NCBI GenBank assembly: GCA_037126765.1
Contig: JBBCBC010000034.1
Coordinates: 16,800,691 to 16,864,690, forward strand
Length of the DNA: 64,000 nucleotides
Direction: 5' to 3'
From: Stenogyne calaminthoides
Lineage: Eukaryota > Streptophyta > Magnoliopsida > Lamiales > Lamiaceae
In this document: piece after piece, positions 11,099 to 22,390 of the stretch
How positions within the stretch are numbered: position 1 is the first letter of the stretch
How the letters are laid out: each line of letters begins with the position of its first letter
Translations under genes and position numbers: made by a program
The notes under the pieces: model-generated
The model's input: only the letters and a program-made list of their open reading frames with translations
What the model was told of the DNA's origin: nothing
Databases searched by the model: none

Positions 11099-12947
11099 TG
11101 TTGAGATAACATTTGCCAGGATCTATCGGGATGACCTCATAAACACAAATTTAAATTAACAATTATTACTAGCATGAATTTACCTAAGTGAATTCAAATA
11201 ATAATTTACGCCAACAACGACATGCAAATAAAATTCACGTAAAGAGTCCTAGCATGCTGAAATTCTAGGAGTTTACATAAACGTACCCGTTGGAGAGACA
11301 GTCTGAGATGGACAGGATCAAGTATCTGGCTACCAACCAAAAGTCCTTCTCAAGTATTCCCAAGTCCTCGCTCAATAACCCGGTGAGAGGTTCTCCGATG
11401 AACGATTTATAAGACAAATGAAAAATAAAATTGTTGCACCACCTTTGTGGATTTCTAATATTTCCAGCACATGTAATTGGTTTGGGATGATGAATTCATC
11501 CCCTATTTATAGGAGTAGGGTTCGAAATTTTGGGGTTCAAAATTAGGGTTTGGAAATATCTTTTCTTGGTCTCCAAGAAATCTTGAATATACCCAATATA
11601 TTCTTCTTTCCATGTGTATTTTTCCACAAAAATCCCACACCTTTATTTATCCCAAATTTTTGAAAATTGCAAGAGTATTTTCATGATTGGATCTTTCTTG
11701 AATTTATGAGATATTCTTGTATTCCAAGAATACATATCTTTTTCCATAAAATCTTTCCAAGAAAATCAAGAAAATCATTCTTCCCTTTCTTATACAAGAT
11801 TTTCAAAATTACTAATAAAGAGGCCAAGTGGGAGATTTTCTTGAATTTATGAGATAATCTTGTATTCCAAGAATACTTATATCCTTTCTATAAAATCTTT
11901 TCAAGAAAAATTCTTCTCCCTCATTTCTTTATTAATTTCAAAATTACAAAAATATTAGGCAACAAAATTTATTTTTATTTTAAGCACCTTTTATTTATTG
12001 GACTATAATTGGGCTACTTGAGGGGCCTTTAGGAGAATTAAGATGGACCTTCCAATGGACTTCTGAATTCCAATATTGAGCCACAATATAATTCAGCTCA
12101 TTAATATTAATTAATACCACTATATAATTAATATTGCCCTATCAAATCTTAACCCATATTACGGTAATATGGCTCCCGGTCATTATTTCCACTGTTTAAG
12201 ATTATTTAGTCCACTAATTAATTAAGCCACTGAAAAGCTTTATATTGATTAATATCTTTATCCTTGAAGTAAGGACAACTCAGCTTTATTATCTATACTG
12301 GAAAATTAATTCCACTTGCAAGATTTGGTATGATAAAGGTTCCGAGCCCACCAAGGGGACCAATCACGCAAGACTTTGCAAGCACACGATTCTCTGTGTT
12401 AATCTTAGCAACCGTCGTACAATTAATATTATAGCCCAAGATATAGGGTATCGAAGTCTCAATGATTCTCTTCCCATTTATAAGTCAAAGCAATAATTAC
12501 TAATCGCACACGGTCCTTATTAAGTGACAGAGATTAAGAAATCAACAACCACTGAGGTCTAACTCTTCATCCCTTAAGTCAGTGCGAATGAGTTTATCCT
12601 CTCTGCAGGTCCGCTTCAGCACATCGAATGCATTAGTGTAATCTCTTGGTCAAGACAAGCCAATCTGAGACTTACACATCAACTTCTACCAATAGACTGT
12701 TCGGGTCTATCTAGGTTGTGAAACACGCACTAGTTTACAAGGGACTGTTAACGTGATCTTCTGTGATCTGGTATCACCACATTAACTACAATGTAACATG
12801 TGTTATTATATTAACGGTTTGCAATAAATATATATAACATTCAATCATATTTAAAGCAAACAGTGATACATAATTTATTTCAGTAAATAAGTGTTTAATA
12901 CATGAGTTATACAAAGTAAAAGCATACTTTCACGTATAACCCCAACA
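11099..12947 (-). repeat. element B 5' LTR (right copy)
   Basis: 1849 bp, TGTTGAGATAAC to CCCCAACA. A TATA box reading TATAAATA on the minus strand lies at 11504-11511 and is the likely element promoter; the same box is present in the 3' LTR near 4504 and in the LTR of element E. Confidence 0.95.
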
Positions 12948-13425
12948 TACGAGTCTTTTATGTGCTCGTACTTCGAGGTGAGCCTCTATGTACGAGTCTT
13001 TTCTGTGCTCGTACTTTGAGATGAGCCTCTATGTACGAGTCTTTTATGTGCTCGTACTTCGAGAGGAGCCTCTATGTACTAGTATTTTCTGTGCTCGTAC
13101 TTCGAGGGGAGCCTCTATGTACGAGTCTTGTCTGTGCTTGTACTTTGAGGTGAGCCTCTATGTACGAGTCTTGTCTGTACTCGTACTTCGAGGTGAGCCC
13201 CATTGTATGAGTCTTATCTATGCTCGTACTTCGAGGGGAGCCCCTATGTACGAGTCTTGTATGTGCTTCGTGCCGTGGAGCCTCTATGTACAAGTCTTAT
13301 GCTGCATTATGTACAAGTCCTATGCGAGTCTTTTTTTTCGTTGTTAGAGGTGAGCCTCTATGTACGAGTATTTTATGTGCTCGTACTTCGAGGTGAGCCT
13401 CTATGTACGAATCTTTTCTATTTTT
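12948..13425. repeat. 43-bp minisatellite array of element A, right part
   Basis: Continuation of the array cut by element B, beginning with the duplicated TACGA. About ten units with the same GAGCCTCTATGTACGAG core. ORFs on both strands arise only from the repeat. Confidence 0.9.
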
Positions 13426-13429
13426 TGCG

Positions 13430-14040
13430 CTCGTCGACGACCACTTATGGCCGAGCAGTTTGCGAATTTCCCCCCTCTAGATCATCTTACTAGCTATGCG
13501 ATCTAAAGCAGGCTAATTTTACCTTTCGTCGCCGACCCACTTTTCGGCCCGGCGGGTTTGCGACTTTCCTCCCTCTAGATCGTCTTAATAGTTGTGTGAT
13601 CTAGACAGAGCTAATTTTATGCTCGTCGTCGACCACTTTCGGCCTAGCAATTTGCGACTTTTCCCTCTCTAGATCTTCTTAATAGGCATGCGATCTAGGC
13701 AGTATATTTTCGCTCAGTCGTCCGAAACCCACTTCGACTAGCGGTTTGCGACTTTCCCCCTCTAGACCGTCTTAAATAGGTACATGTGATCTAGACGGTA
13801 TATTTTTTAGCTAAATCGTCGACCACTTTCGGCGGAAAGCGGGTTTGCTACTTTCCCCCCTCTAGACCGTCTTAATAGCTGCGATCTAGACAGAGTATAT
13901 TTTGCGCTCGTCGTTGACCACTTTCGGCCGAGCAGTTTGCGACTTTCCCCCTCTAGATCGTCTTAATAGTTGTGTGATCTAGACAGAGTTAATTTTGCGC
14001 TCGTTGTCGACCACTTTCGGCCGAACAGTTTGCGACTTTA
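13430..14040. repeat. 94-bp tandem array of element A
   Basis: About seven units. The word TTTGCGACTTTCCCCC or close variants begins near 13462, 13560, 13654, 13748, 13848, 13939 and 14032, giving spacings of 91-100 bp. Each unit also has CTAGATCGTCTTAATAG, a GATCTAGACAGA-like partner that can pair with it, and GTCGACCACTTTCGGCCGA. No protein is encoded. Confidence 0.92.
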
Positions 14041-14059
14041 TCAAAATGATTATGAATTG

Positions 14060-15600
14060 CAATTTTCGCCGGAGCGGAAAGCCAACACCAATAAGGCAGG
14101 CTGGTCATGTCAATCTGAGAAGGTGGAGAATACTTCACCAATTGATGTATCACACATCGCCGGAAGGGGAGCCGACGGCTAATACCGATTGACGCCAGAG
14201 GCGGATAAAATCATCGGCCAGGTAGGCTAAAAGCCGACGCCAAGAGGTGGGCTGTCTGACCCAGAGAGGAGCATAAAATTGTTAATCAAGATATGGGTCG
14301 GCCGACGCTTCATGAGGCGGACAAAATCGTCATTGAGTAGGCGGAAAGCCGACGCCGAAGAGGCGGGCTGATCGATGTCGAGTAGGCGGTATTGCAAATG
14401 TCGAGGAGACGGGCATAATCATCGTCGAGAATGCGATAGTGCCACGCCGAGAAGGCGGGCGTAATCATCGCTGAGTAGGCGGTATTACCGGCGCCGAGGA
14501 GGTGGCATAATCATCGCCGAGAAGGCGATAGTGCCACGCCGAGAAGGTGGGCGTAATCATCGCTGAGTAAGCGGTATTATCGGCACCGAGGAGACGACAA
14601 AATCATCACCGAGAAGGCGGTAGTTCCACGCCGATGAGGCGAGCATAATCATCGCCGAGTAGGCGGTAGTACCACGCCGAGAAAGCGGGCGTAATCATTG
14701 CCGAGTAGGCGGTATTGCCGGCGCCGAGGAGGCGGGCATAATCATCGTCGAGAAGGCGATATTGCCACACCGAGAAGGTGAGCATAATCATTGCCGAGTA
14801 GGTGATATTGTCGTGCCGAGAAGGCGGGCGTAATCATCGCCGAGTAGGCTGTATTGCCGGCACCGAGGAGGCGGGCATAATCATCGCCGAGAAGGCGATA
14901 GTTCCACGCCGAGAAGGCGGGCGTAATCATCGCCGAGTAGGAGGTATTGCCGAGCCGAGGAGGCAAACAAAATCATCGCCGAGAAGGTGGTAGTGCCGCG
15001 CCGAGGAGGCGGGCAAAATCATCACTGAGTAGGCGGTAGTGCCGCGCCGAGGAGGCGGGCATAATCATCACCGGTGCGGTATTGCTTGAGGAGGCGGGTA
15101 TAATCATCACCGAGTAGGCAAAGATTGTCGGCATACGAGAAGGCGGTATTGCCGCCGGCGAGGCGAGATAATCATCGCCGGAATACGGGATTGTCGGCGC
15201 CGAGGAGGGGCATGATCATCGCCTAGAAGGTGATAGTGCCGCGCCGAGGAGGTGAGCGTAATCATCGCCGAGTAGGCGGTATTGCCGGCGCCGAGGAGGC
15301 GGGTATAATCATCGCCTAGAAGGCGGTATTGTTTGGCGCGAGGAGGAGGGCGGCATAATCATCACCGAGTATATTGAGATGTCGCCGCCGGTGAGGCGCT
15401 AGCGAATCATCGCCGAGTAGGTGGTATTGCCGGCTTTAGAGGCAAAGCGAATCATCGCTTAGTAGGCGATTGCCAAAAGACCGAGGGAGGCGGGCATAAT
15501 CATCGCCTAGAAGGAGGTATTTCCGGCGCCGAGGAGGCGGGCATAATCATCACCGAGAAGGCGGTATTGCCGGTCCGGGAAGGCGGACAATTCATGTATG
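14060..15600. repeat. 46-bp GC-rich tandem array of element A
   Basis: About 25-30 units of about 46 bp built on GCCGAGGAGGCGGGCATAAT and ATCGCCGAGAAGGCGGTATT. Successive TAATCAT words sit at 14416, 14462, 14508 and 14554, exactly 46 apart. Since 46 is not a multiple of three, apparent ORFs shift frame each unit and are artefacts. The left edge (14060-14400) and right edge are irregular. Confidence 0.93.
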
Positions 15601-16520
15601 AAAATTAATTTATTTTCATAGGCACGAGAGATTTGATTTGAGATTTAGACTGTGGGCTTTTTGTGCTCGACTAAGCCCAATTTTTTGTGTTCGGCCTTAA
15701 TGGCCTTTTTGTAACCTGGTCGAACTTCATTTGTTAAATGTTCATGTTTGGCTTGCACTTTCTTTGATCGGTTGTCTTATTTAGTTGCAACCTTTGCTCA
15801 TTGTGATCGTCTTATTTTGTTGCGATCACTATTCATCTTTGGTCATCTTATTTTGGTGCAACCATGTACCCGATGCTCGCTTTGTTGCGGACATTGTAAG
15901 CACATATTCTTTTGTCAAGCCAGAACACAAACTCTGCTTGTTCGACCATGTTTTCTTTTTAGTAGTCGTCTTATTTTGGTGCGACCATTCTAAGTATGTT
16001 TTTATAAGTGTTGGGCTAGGATTGCCTTTTGTGCTCGGCCGAGACGACCTTTTTTATACTTGGCCCTTAGATGGCCCTTTTTTTTTTTAATTCTGGTAGT
16101 TAGTGCGGTTTTTAGAGAATGAATCGAACTTTTTATGTGCTTGATTTCAACTTGGCTTCTTTAGTTTTTAATTGTCTTATTTAGTTGCAATCATAGTGGT
16201 TGTCTTAAGTGCAACCCCCTTTTTTGTTTGTGATCGTCTTATTTTGTTGCAATCACTTTTTGATCGGGCCGTCTTATTTAGGTGTGACCCCGTACCCATT
16301 GCCCGCTTTGTTGCGGGTATCTGTAAGTACATATTCTTTTGCCAGGCGAACACAAGGCTCTACTCGTTCGTTTTTCTTTCTTTCTGGTCGTCTTATTTTG
16401 GTGCGGCCGTTAGCTTAAATGAATGAACGAAAACCCACGAGGACATAGCTTGTTCATTTTTTTTTATTCTGGTCGTCTTATTTTGGTATTTTCGATAACT
16501 TGTCTTTTGTTTTGACTCTG
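15600..16520. repeat. block of element A homologous to element C
   Basis: Contains repeated CGTCTTATTTTGGTGCGACC-like words and a GTGACCCCGTACCC ... GCCCGCTTTGTTGCGGGTAT ... GTAAGTACATATTC segment. It closely matches 36770-37090 of element C, where the segment follows the antisense gene. This links A to the C family. No ORF is convincing. Confidence 0.75.
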
Positions 16521-17845
16521 ATGTCGTGCTTTGTTTTTTATTTCGATATCTTGTCTTTTGTTTTGACTTCGATATCTCAAAGCAATCTCAAGTCGCAACA
16601 TATGATTGTATATGTGAAATGCGATATAAATCAACAGGAATTATCCAAATAAACCTGGTGGAGTTGGGCAAAAGGACTGCCTGTAGATTCTTTGAGTTAC
16701 TCGCCAGACTCCGGGTACCCGAGCATTTTTCTTTCACCTTGCTACAATCCTTTTTTTTTAAGTGTGGACCGGAAAACTGGGCCCACAAATTAATTTAAAT
16801 AAATGACATGGGCGAAAGGTTTATTCAAACAGCAGGCCCAGAGGTTTATTTAAATAAATTAACCTGGCCCAATGTTGATTAAATAAAATTAGGGCCCCAG
16901 ACTTAATTAAGTAATACAGGGCCCAAAATTTTAAATAATCAATGCAGCCCAACACTTATCAAGTTAGACCCAAATAATGTATAAGATCAGGCCAAACCCA
17001 CATACATCTCATTTCTCAGTTTCCTGAATATACGCCATGAATCCTTCCAGCCCGCACGCGTCCAAAAAAGTTATCGATCGTCATCTGAACCTCCACCGCC
17101 GAAGCCCGAGTTCGCTCTGTTGCCATTTGACCGCTGGCGTTCCACCACGCCACCATAGCGGGCTGGATATCGGTGGTTTTGGCTGTGCAGATCGCGGCGG
17201 CCTCGAGGTGGATTCGCCCGCCGTTGAGTCTAATTGTAATTGGTTTCGAGTCGGTGTGTCTTGTGAGGAGGCTCTCGGTGTTGGTGATTTTTGGCAGGGG
17301 GTCTCAATTTTGGAGCTAGAGACTCGGCGGCTTGCGCCGATTTGAGGCGCGGAGGCTCTGGTTCGGTTACACATGAATCGAACGCGGGACTGCGATGCCT
17401 GCGCGTCGTCGTGGCTGTTGGAGCATGGAGTGGTCGCGGCTGAATTGGCGGCGCGCACCGGGGAAGAGCTTTGGCTCCAGAGGCCTTCTTCTTCCTATAT
17501 TTTTTTTTGTGTAAGTATAGGTGTACGTATATGTTTTTGGTTTTTGTATTTTTGAGGAATTTTTTGTTGGTGAAGAAAGGTTGCTGATCATCTTTTCTGG
17601 ATAATCAATTGGAAAAAATCCTTCGATTTTGGTTGTAGAAGAACATCGTGTTGATCTTTTTCTTTTTTCTGCAGTTTTTCTTTTGGTAAATTCAGAAGAG
17701 AGATTTTTTTTGAAATTGGATATGGGTGTTTCTTCAATACAGGCGTGGGGTTTGAAGATTGTTTCTGGGCTGTGTTCTTGAGATTTTTTTTTTTGGGTTT
17801 TTGGATTTCTTGTTGTTCTTGAGGAACAATGATTTTAATCGCAGA
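16521..17845 (-). other. element A 5' leader region
   Basis: Between the primer-binding site and the homologous block. 16790-17000 has repeated GGCCCA-type words; 17040-17470 is GC-rich; 17480-17840 is T-rich on the plus strand. A 125-codon minus-strand frame (17458-17081) begins at GTG, is rich in Ser/Arg/Pro and matches nothing I know. I call no gene. Confidence 0.5.
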
Positions 17846-17862
17846 CCCTCCTTCTAGCACCA
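17846..17862 (-). promoter_or_regulatory. element A primer-binding site
   Basis: Minus strand reads TGGTGCTAGAAGGAGGG, two bases from the 5' LTR. It differs by one G-to-A/C-to-T-type change from the site of element C at 46299-46315. I do not name the tRNA. Confidence 0.8.
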
Positions 17863-17864
17863 AT

Positions 17865-18299
17865 TGTTGTTAGTCGAAATATTTGTGCTGATGTGGCTTT
17901 GACTTTTCAACCAACAAACAAGATAATAATCGAACAAGAACACTGCGGAAAGCATTGTAGTTCTTCCTCAAAATGTGGGTGTAGGTATATAAGTGGAATG
18001 AGGGAAACATTCCAGAGTCCTTTACAAAGAGGTGTGAGGTCCTTTATATAAAAAGAATCACCACGACAAATCATAAGTACGATAAATCATAAGCATGACA
18101 AATCATATAGCACAACATTTTATTTGTCATTAAGCATGACAAATCGTCTTGCATGATAAATCATCTGCTTAAAGCACGACAGATCACGTGGTCTTGGTGG
18201 GACCTGCTGATTAAAGCACGACATATCACGTGGTCTTGATGGGACCTGCTGACGTGTCTTGGTGGGACCTGCTGACGTGTGATAATTCTAGTGACAACA
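17865..18299 (-). repeat. element A 5' LTR (right copy)
   Basis: 435 bp, TGTTGTTAG to GTGACAACA; followed by the TSD CAAAT at 18300-18304. Confidence 0.93.
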
Positions 18300-18337
18300 C
18301 AAATGAAGGGTTAAGAGAGAGAAATTTTATTATATAA

Positions 18338-18515
18338 AAGGAGGATGTTCATCACCATATGTTGACAAGTGGCAGTCCTCTTATCTTGCCAAGTGGCAAA
18401 CTAAAAAACCGACATATGTCATAATGAAGGAGGATGCTCCTCATCATATGTTGACAAGTGGCAGTCCTCTCATCTTGCCAAGTGGCAAACTAAAAAACTG
18501 ACATATGTCATAATA
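18338..18515. repeat. tandem duplication of 89 bp at the Helitron 5' end
   Basis: Units 18338-18426 and 18427-18515 share AAGGAGGATG, GTTGACAAGTGGCAGTCCTC, ATCTTGCCAAGTGGCAAACT and GACATATGTCATAAT with a few substitutions. Each unit contains the direct word CAAGTGGCA twice. Confidence 0.9.
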
Positions 18516-18589
18516 ATATACTGACATGTGTATTGAGTTAAAATATAGTATTTTATAAAATTAACATTTAATTATCTTAAATAGAACCC

Positions 18590-18781
18590 ACAACGCCAGG
18601 CTTCTCGGTCGTCGTTCTCTCTGCCCATATCTTTTCTAATTCCTCTCAAAACGGTGCTGGATTTGGTTTCTCAGTGTTGTCAATTGTAACGGTGAAACTG
18701 ATGCGAGACGTCGACAAAGTCGAACCAATCGTGTCCAAGAAGAAGTCTACGTATTTGAGAACACCACGCTGTATAATCAAG
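18590..18781 (+). pseudogene. exon-like captured fragment
   Basis: A locally GC-richer block that ends in a good splice donor, ATCAAG|GTATGT at 18781/18782. An ATG at about 18699 opens a frame, MRDVDKVEPIVSKKK and onward, to the donor, but another frame is also open. I do not recognise the protein. Its position in the Helitron upstream of the PHD fragment makes it a candidate 5' exon of the same captured gene; that is inference. Confidence 0.3.
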
Positions 18782-20306
18782 GTATGTTTCTGTGATGAAG
18801 GGGAGGGAGAGTTTGATTCAATGGAAATGTGAGTATGTTTGGGTGATTGTGTGAAACACGGTGGAAATTAGGATAGCATTGATAAAGAAAAAAATAAATA
18901 GAAGATCTAATTTGCAAAGATGACGGCAATAATTTTTTAGCAAAGTATGAAAATATTCCTATTTTGTGAGATACTCTAAGATTTTAGGGATCGAAAAAAA
19001 TGAGTTGGTGTTTAGTCAATTTTAGCTTTGGTTACCATATGAGGGCAATTGAAAGTTATAATTTATTTATGCCTCTAATTTTTTTTATGACGTTTAGGTG
19101 ATTTTATTTTAAACATATTTTTGATAATTGAGAGAATTCATGTTACATATATTTTTGTTTTGTGTATTGTTAAGATAAATGTGCTAAAGCAGATTCTGAT
19201 TATCATGTTTTGAACTAATTTTTCTCTTTCTAATTCATGAGAGTTAACCCTTCAATGCCCCAATTACATCTTTTGAATCATGTTTTTATTTTTGCCACCA
19301 TTTCTTTATTTTTCTTTTGAATGACAATATATGATGTATATATGACTCTAGAATGCGTTTGTGTATACTAATGAGTACAATTACAAAAATCATTGTTCTT
19401 AACAACTATAAAATTAGAGAGGGGGATATGAATCATCAAAATGCCTGCATTTGAATTCAGACACTGTGATGAAGATTTGCAGAGAACTATTGTTTGACTT
19501 GAAGATTCAATTAAAGCATATGCGTAAAAAATGCTAAGCTACTTGAAACTGGTCAACAACCCACTGTTCGAATTCCTCGGATTAAGTTATTGAGAAACCG
19601 TAGAGAGAAACTCGATGTAAAAAAGATGTGTAAATAAATATCTAAGCTAATTGAAACTGGTCAAGAAGCCATTAGGATTCGGCTATGTATAAATTAAAGG
19701 ATTTCAATAGTTGTTATAGGATTTTAAATCAATGGTCTTACTGTGTAGGTTTTTAGTTTAGTAGATAGTGATACCCACAAGAAAGTATGTAAATGTGGAA
19801 AAGCACTATTTTCATAACCTTGAAGTATCGCCTAGCTAGGATCAATATGGTGGTAAATAAATAGCAGTCAAATGATGTTTTTGTGAACTATTTTATTTCC
19901 TTTGCAATAACACTCTCTCCAATGAAAGCTCACTTCTTGCTTGGGTTTCATGAAATAGTAATCACAACTTATCATTTTCATAATTTGTTGTGCACATCAT
20001 GATGACAAGTGAACAACTCTTCTTTTCTATATAACAATATATATTTATGTGAGTTGTCATTTAAGTAATTTGTGCTATTAGAAACTACAAATGTTTAATA
20101 GGGAGGACTTCTGCTATGGGTACAATATAATTAATAGTTTCTTGCCAAAGTATGAAGATGAAGGTAATCTATATATGGAGAATTTCTATATAGTTTATGG
20201 TGCACAAATATTATATAAAAAGAAACAAGATTTTTGCGATAAAAAAAACTAATATTTGATGGAGGTATTTTTGTTTTAGGAGAATTCTTTGGTATTACAG
20301 TGTATG

Positions 20307-20637
20307 GGGATTTAAATCGAAATGGTCCCGTAACTTTGCACCTTTATTGAAAATATCATGTATATATCACATGTTTCAATTTAGTCCCGTATATTTTCAA
20401 TTTGTGCCGATTTAGTCCCAAATCGCTGGAGACCGGTCAAACTACTCAAAAACGACATCGTTTTATGATAAATTCCCGACCAAAATTAGGGGCGTGTGAT
20501 AAACGACGTCGTTTTTTGGTAATTTGATCGGTTTCTGGCTATTTGGGACTAAATCTGCACAAATTGAAAACATGTAATATATACGGGACCTTTTCAATAA
20601 AGGTTCAAAGTTACGAGACCATTTCGATTTAAATCTC
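20307..20637. mobile_element. Mutator-like MITE, 331 bp
   Basis: Terminal inverted repeats of about 33 bp, G(G/A)GATTTAAATCGAAATGG then TC(C/T)CGTAACTTTG, at both ends. A perfect 9-bp target duplication, CAGTGTATG, lies at 20298-20306 and 20638-20646. The 9-bp duplication and TIR type point to a Mutator-superfamily transposase acting in trans. The interior is largely palindromic, with AAACGAC(A/G)TCGTTTT twice, and encodes nothing. Confidence 0.93.
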
Positions 20638-21180
20638 CAGTGTATGTGATATGTTTTATAATATTTTCAACTTTGAAACTTTAAGAATGACAAAGACTTT
20701 ATGTTGGACCATGTTATTTTGAAAGGATTCTGCTCATGAAAATCAGACCGTCTGTAATCCTGATAGAAGCTTGGTACTTCATTTTAAACATGCAATTTTG
20801 GAGTGAATTCTCATTCTCTAACTCTTGACTATTTTTGTGTCTTGGTCCTTTTTCCAGGTGTCGTTTCGCGTGTAGGCAAACAGTCAAGAACATGTTGCTA
20901 ATGGTGAATAACAAATCTATAAAGCTTTCTAAGCCTGGTAGTTTTTCCAGTATACAAAATTTTGAAGATCTTACTTTTTCCTATGAAAATGTTCCCTAAT
21001 ATTTCTTAAAGGGTAACATTTTTTAAAATTTGCACATGTGTTTAATTCTCTACCTTTGGAATTTTTTTAATTATATTATATCTGAAACCAAGGTTGAACA
21101 TACCCCAATGGATAAAGAAATTGTGTTGAGTGTCGGCTATTCTACATACCAACAAACAGATTTAGAATTTAATATCAAAT

Positions 21181-21435
21181 ATGATGCCCACCAACAAAAG
21201 AAAGAATGCAATGTATCTTGCTAATATTTCATGTATTTCCAAAGAGGATGCCGAGGGAACTGCTTATTGGAACAATGACAAATGTTGTTTGTGTAAGATA
21301 GATGAGAACTATATATGTTTTGATGGTTGTCCTACAACATTTCTTTTTAGATGTGTAGGGGTTGTCAGTAACGTCTTGCGCGAAAGTTATTGTTATGGCC
21401 TCAAATGTTCGATTGAAATGATAAGTTTTGGATGA
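21181..21435 (+). pseudogene. captured PHD-finger gene fragment (PTM/DDT-PHD-like)
   Basis: The plus-strand frame includes KEDAEGTAYWNNDKCCLCK, then ENYICFDGCPTTF, then RCVGVVSNVL. This is the Cys-rich core of a plant PHD finger as found in DDT-domain/PHD-type factors with the sequence WNxDxCxLC...DGCPxxxHxRCVGVV. The Cys residues of the first half (CCLC, CFDGC) are present. The zinc-ligand His is replaced (TTFLFRC instead of an HxRC-type sequence), and the last Cys pair is degraded (ESYCYGLKC). The chromatin-reader function is therefore lost. It lies in the Helitron, close to its 3' end, consistent with gene capture. The upstream 21086-21170 frame may be another piece of the same gene. Confidence 0.6.
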
Positions 21436-21939
21436 AAGTTGGAAATAAGTTAATTCGAGGAGCATAACTGTTGGACATTGATCCTTATGGAGGACTATAG
21501 TATAGTTGCTATGGTTGTCTTTTAGTGTACGTTCCATTATAATATAGACTTTATTTATTTTATGTTCGAAATAGCTTAGGGTGATGTTTATATTGGGTTT
21601 AAAGTGACTTTTAAAAATTGAATTTTGAATTTCAAGAGATATTTTTATGTTGTATTGTTATATTATTTTTTAGTGAATTGTAATTATTAAATTGTGTGAA
21701 TTATAATTTTAAATATATTAAAGTGTAAGAGGAGAGAATTGATTTTATTATAAAGGGTAATGATAGGTTTACATGTGTTATAATAAAGAGTTACTTTATT
21801 TTCATCCACAGAGTTTCCCATATTAACGACCTATGTAGAGGCAAGGTCTTTCTTAATTCTTTCATACATTTATTTTAATTTAAAATATATTAAAAGAGCA
21901 ACCAATTTAAGTCAGCTTAAGAAAATATTTATAAAAGGT

Positions 21940-21966
21940 CCGTGCATTGCACAGGCAACAAACTAG
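21940..21966 (+). other. Helitron 3' terminus: hairpin plus CTAG
   Basis: Hairpin CCGTGCA...TGCACAGG followed after 11 nt by CTAG and a flanking T; this is the recognised Helitron 3' end structure that terminates rolling-circle transposition. Confidence 0.75.
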
Positions 21967-22390
21967 TGTAGTTTAAGAAGCTAATTAGTGGTGCACTAAT
22001 TTTGAGGAGTAAACTAATTTAAGTGGTGTATTTTCTAAAAAGGGTGACCTGGGCCTAATCCATGATTCTTACGGTCCAACCTCAGTGAATATTGGGCTAC
22101 AACAAAGTATTAATGGGCCTGTCTTTGAACCAATATTTTGTATTCACTGAAGTAAAAGATACCATTAATTAATTAACCTTTATTAACATAAGGAATTTAA
22201 TAATTAATGATCTTTTCTACTTTTAAATTATTATACTAATTGACTTAATTGAAATTTTAAGTTTTGTAGAAAGTAAATAATTTATTTGCATAAAATATTA
22301 AATCTCATTGTTTCTGTTATTAATGTTTCTCCCCCTGTTAATTTTTTTTTATAAATGTTACTACTATTAGTGTCATTATTTATAGGTCGA

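Larger units (their letters stand above)
4099..12947 (-). mobile_element. element B: Ty1/copia LTR retrotransposon, nearly full length, mutated
   Basis: Bounded by two LTRs of about 1.85 kb starting TGTTG(G/A)GATAAC and ending CCCAACA. The TSD TACGA lies at 4094-4098 and 12948-12952. A tRNA-Met-type primer-binding site (11084-11096) lies beside the right LTR and a polypurine tract beside the left, so it reads on the minus strand. The minus-strand order is gag, zinc knuckle, protease, integrase, reverse transcriptase, RNase H, which is the Ty1/copia order (integrase before RT). At least three frame changes and one in-frame stop break the polyprotein, so it cannot make active protein. It sits inside the 43-bp array of element A and belongs to the same family as element E at 60945. 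Confidence 0.96.
1932..18299 (-). mobile_element. element A: large non-autonomous LTR retrotransposon (LARD/TR-type), Tat-related
   Basis: Two direct repeats of about 430 bp, each starting TGTTGTTAG and ending GTGACAACA, bound this unit. The 5-bp duplication CAAAT lies at 1927-1931 and 18300-18304. A primer-binding site beside the right LTR (17846-17862) and a G-rich polypurine tract beside the left LTR (2360-2370) show it is read on the minus strand. Without the nested copia element B and its TSD copy it is about 7.5 kb. I see no gag, protease, reverse transcriptase or integrase; the only long minus-strand frame (17081-17458) starts at GTG and is low-complexity. The interior is three minisatellite arrays plus a block homologous to element C. 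It therefore probably depends on proteins supplied by a C-like Tat element. An old autonomous element that decayed beyond recognition is less likely because the LTRs are still clearly alike. Confidence 0.85.
18325..21966 (+). mobile_element. Helitron-like element with captured gene fragments
   Basis: The 3' end is typical of a Helitron: a short GC-rich hairpin (CCGTGCA/TGCACAGG, 21940-21955), then 11 nt to a terminal CTAG at 21963-21966, followed by T. The proposed 5' end is at 18325, after an A, in TTTTATTATATAAAAGGAGG. It resembles known Helitron starts but has TT instead of the canonical TC, so it is mutated or my boundary is a few bases off. There are no terminal inverted repeats and no target-site duplication, as expected. 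No Rep/helicase ORF is visible, so it is non-autonomous. The inside carries a PHD-finger gene fragment (21181-21435), at least one exon-like block (18650-18781) and a MITE (20307-20637). Confidence 0.65.

Noticed and set aside
14606..14993. Repeat-protein-like ORFs ('ARLLGAGNTAYSAMITPAFSA')
   Set aside because: Translation of the 46-bp array; the unit is not a multiple of three and no start context or conservation is seen.
12948..15600. CRISPR-like regular repeats
   Set aside because: Units are contiguous with no unique spacers, lie in a plant LTR element and have three periods; these are minisatellites.
17037..17591. ORFs of 74-125 residues on both strands
   Set aside because: GC-rich leader of element A; GTG start, low complexity, no family resemblance.
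22081..22150. Hairpin TCAGTGAATATTGG/CCAATATT...ATTCACTGA as a microRNA precursor
   Set aside because: Arms are short and mismatched and no known plant microRNA sequence is recognised.
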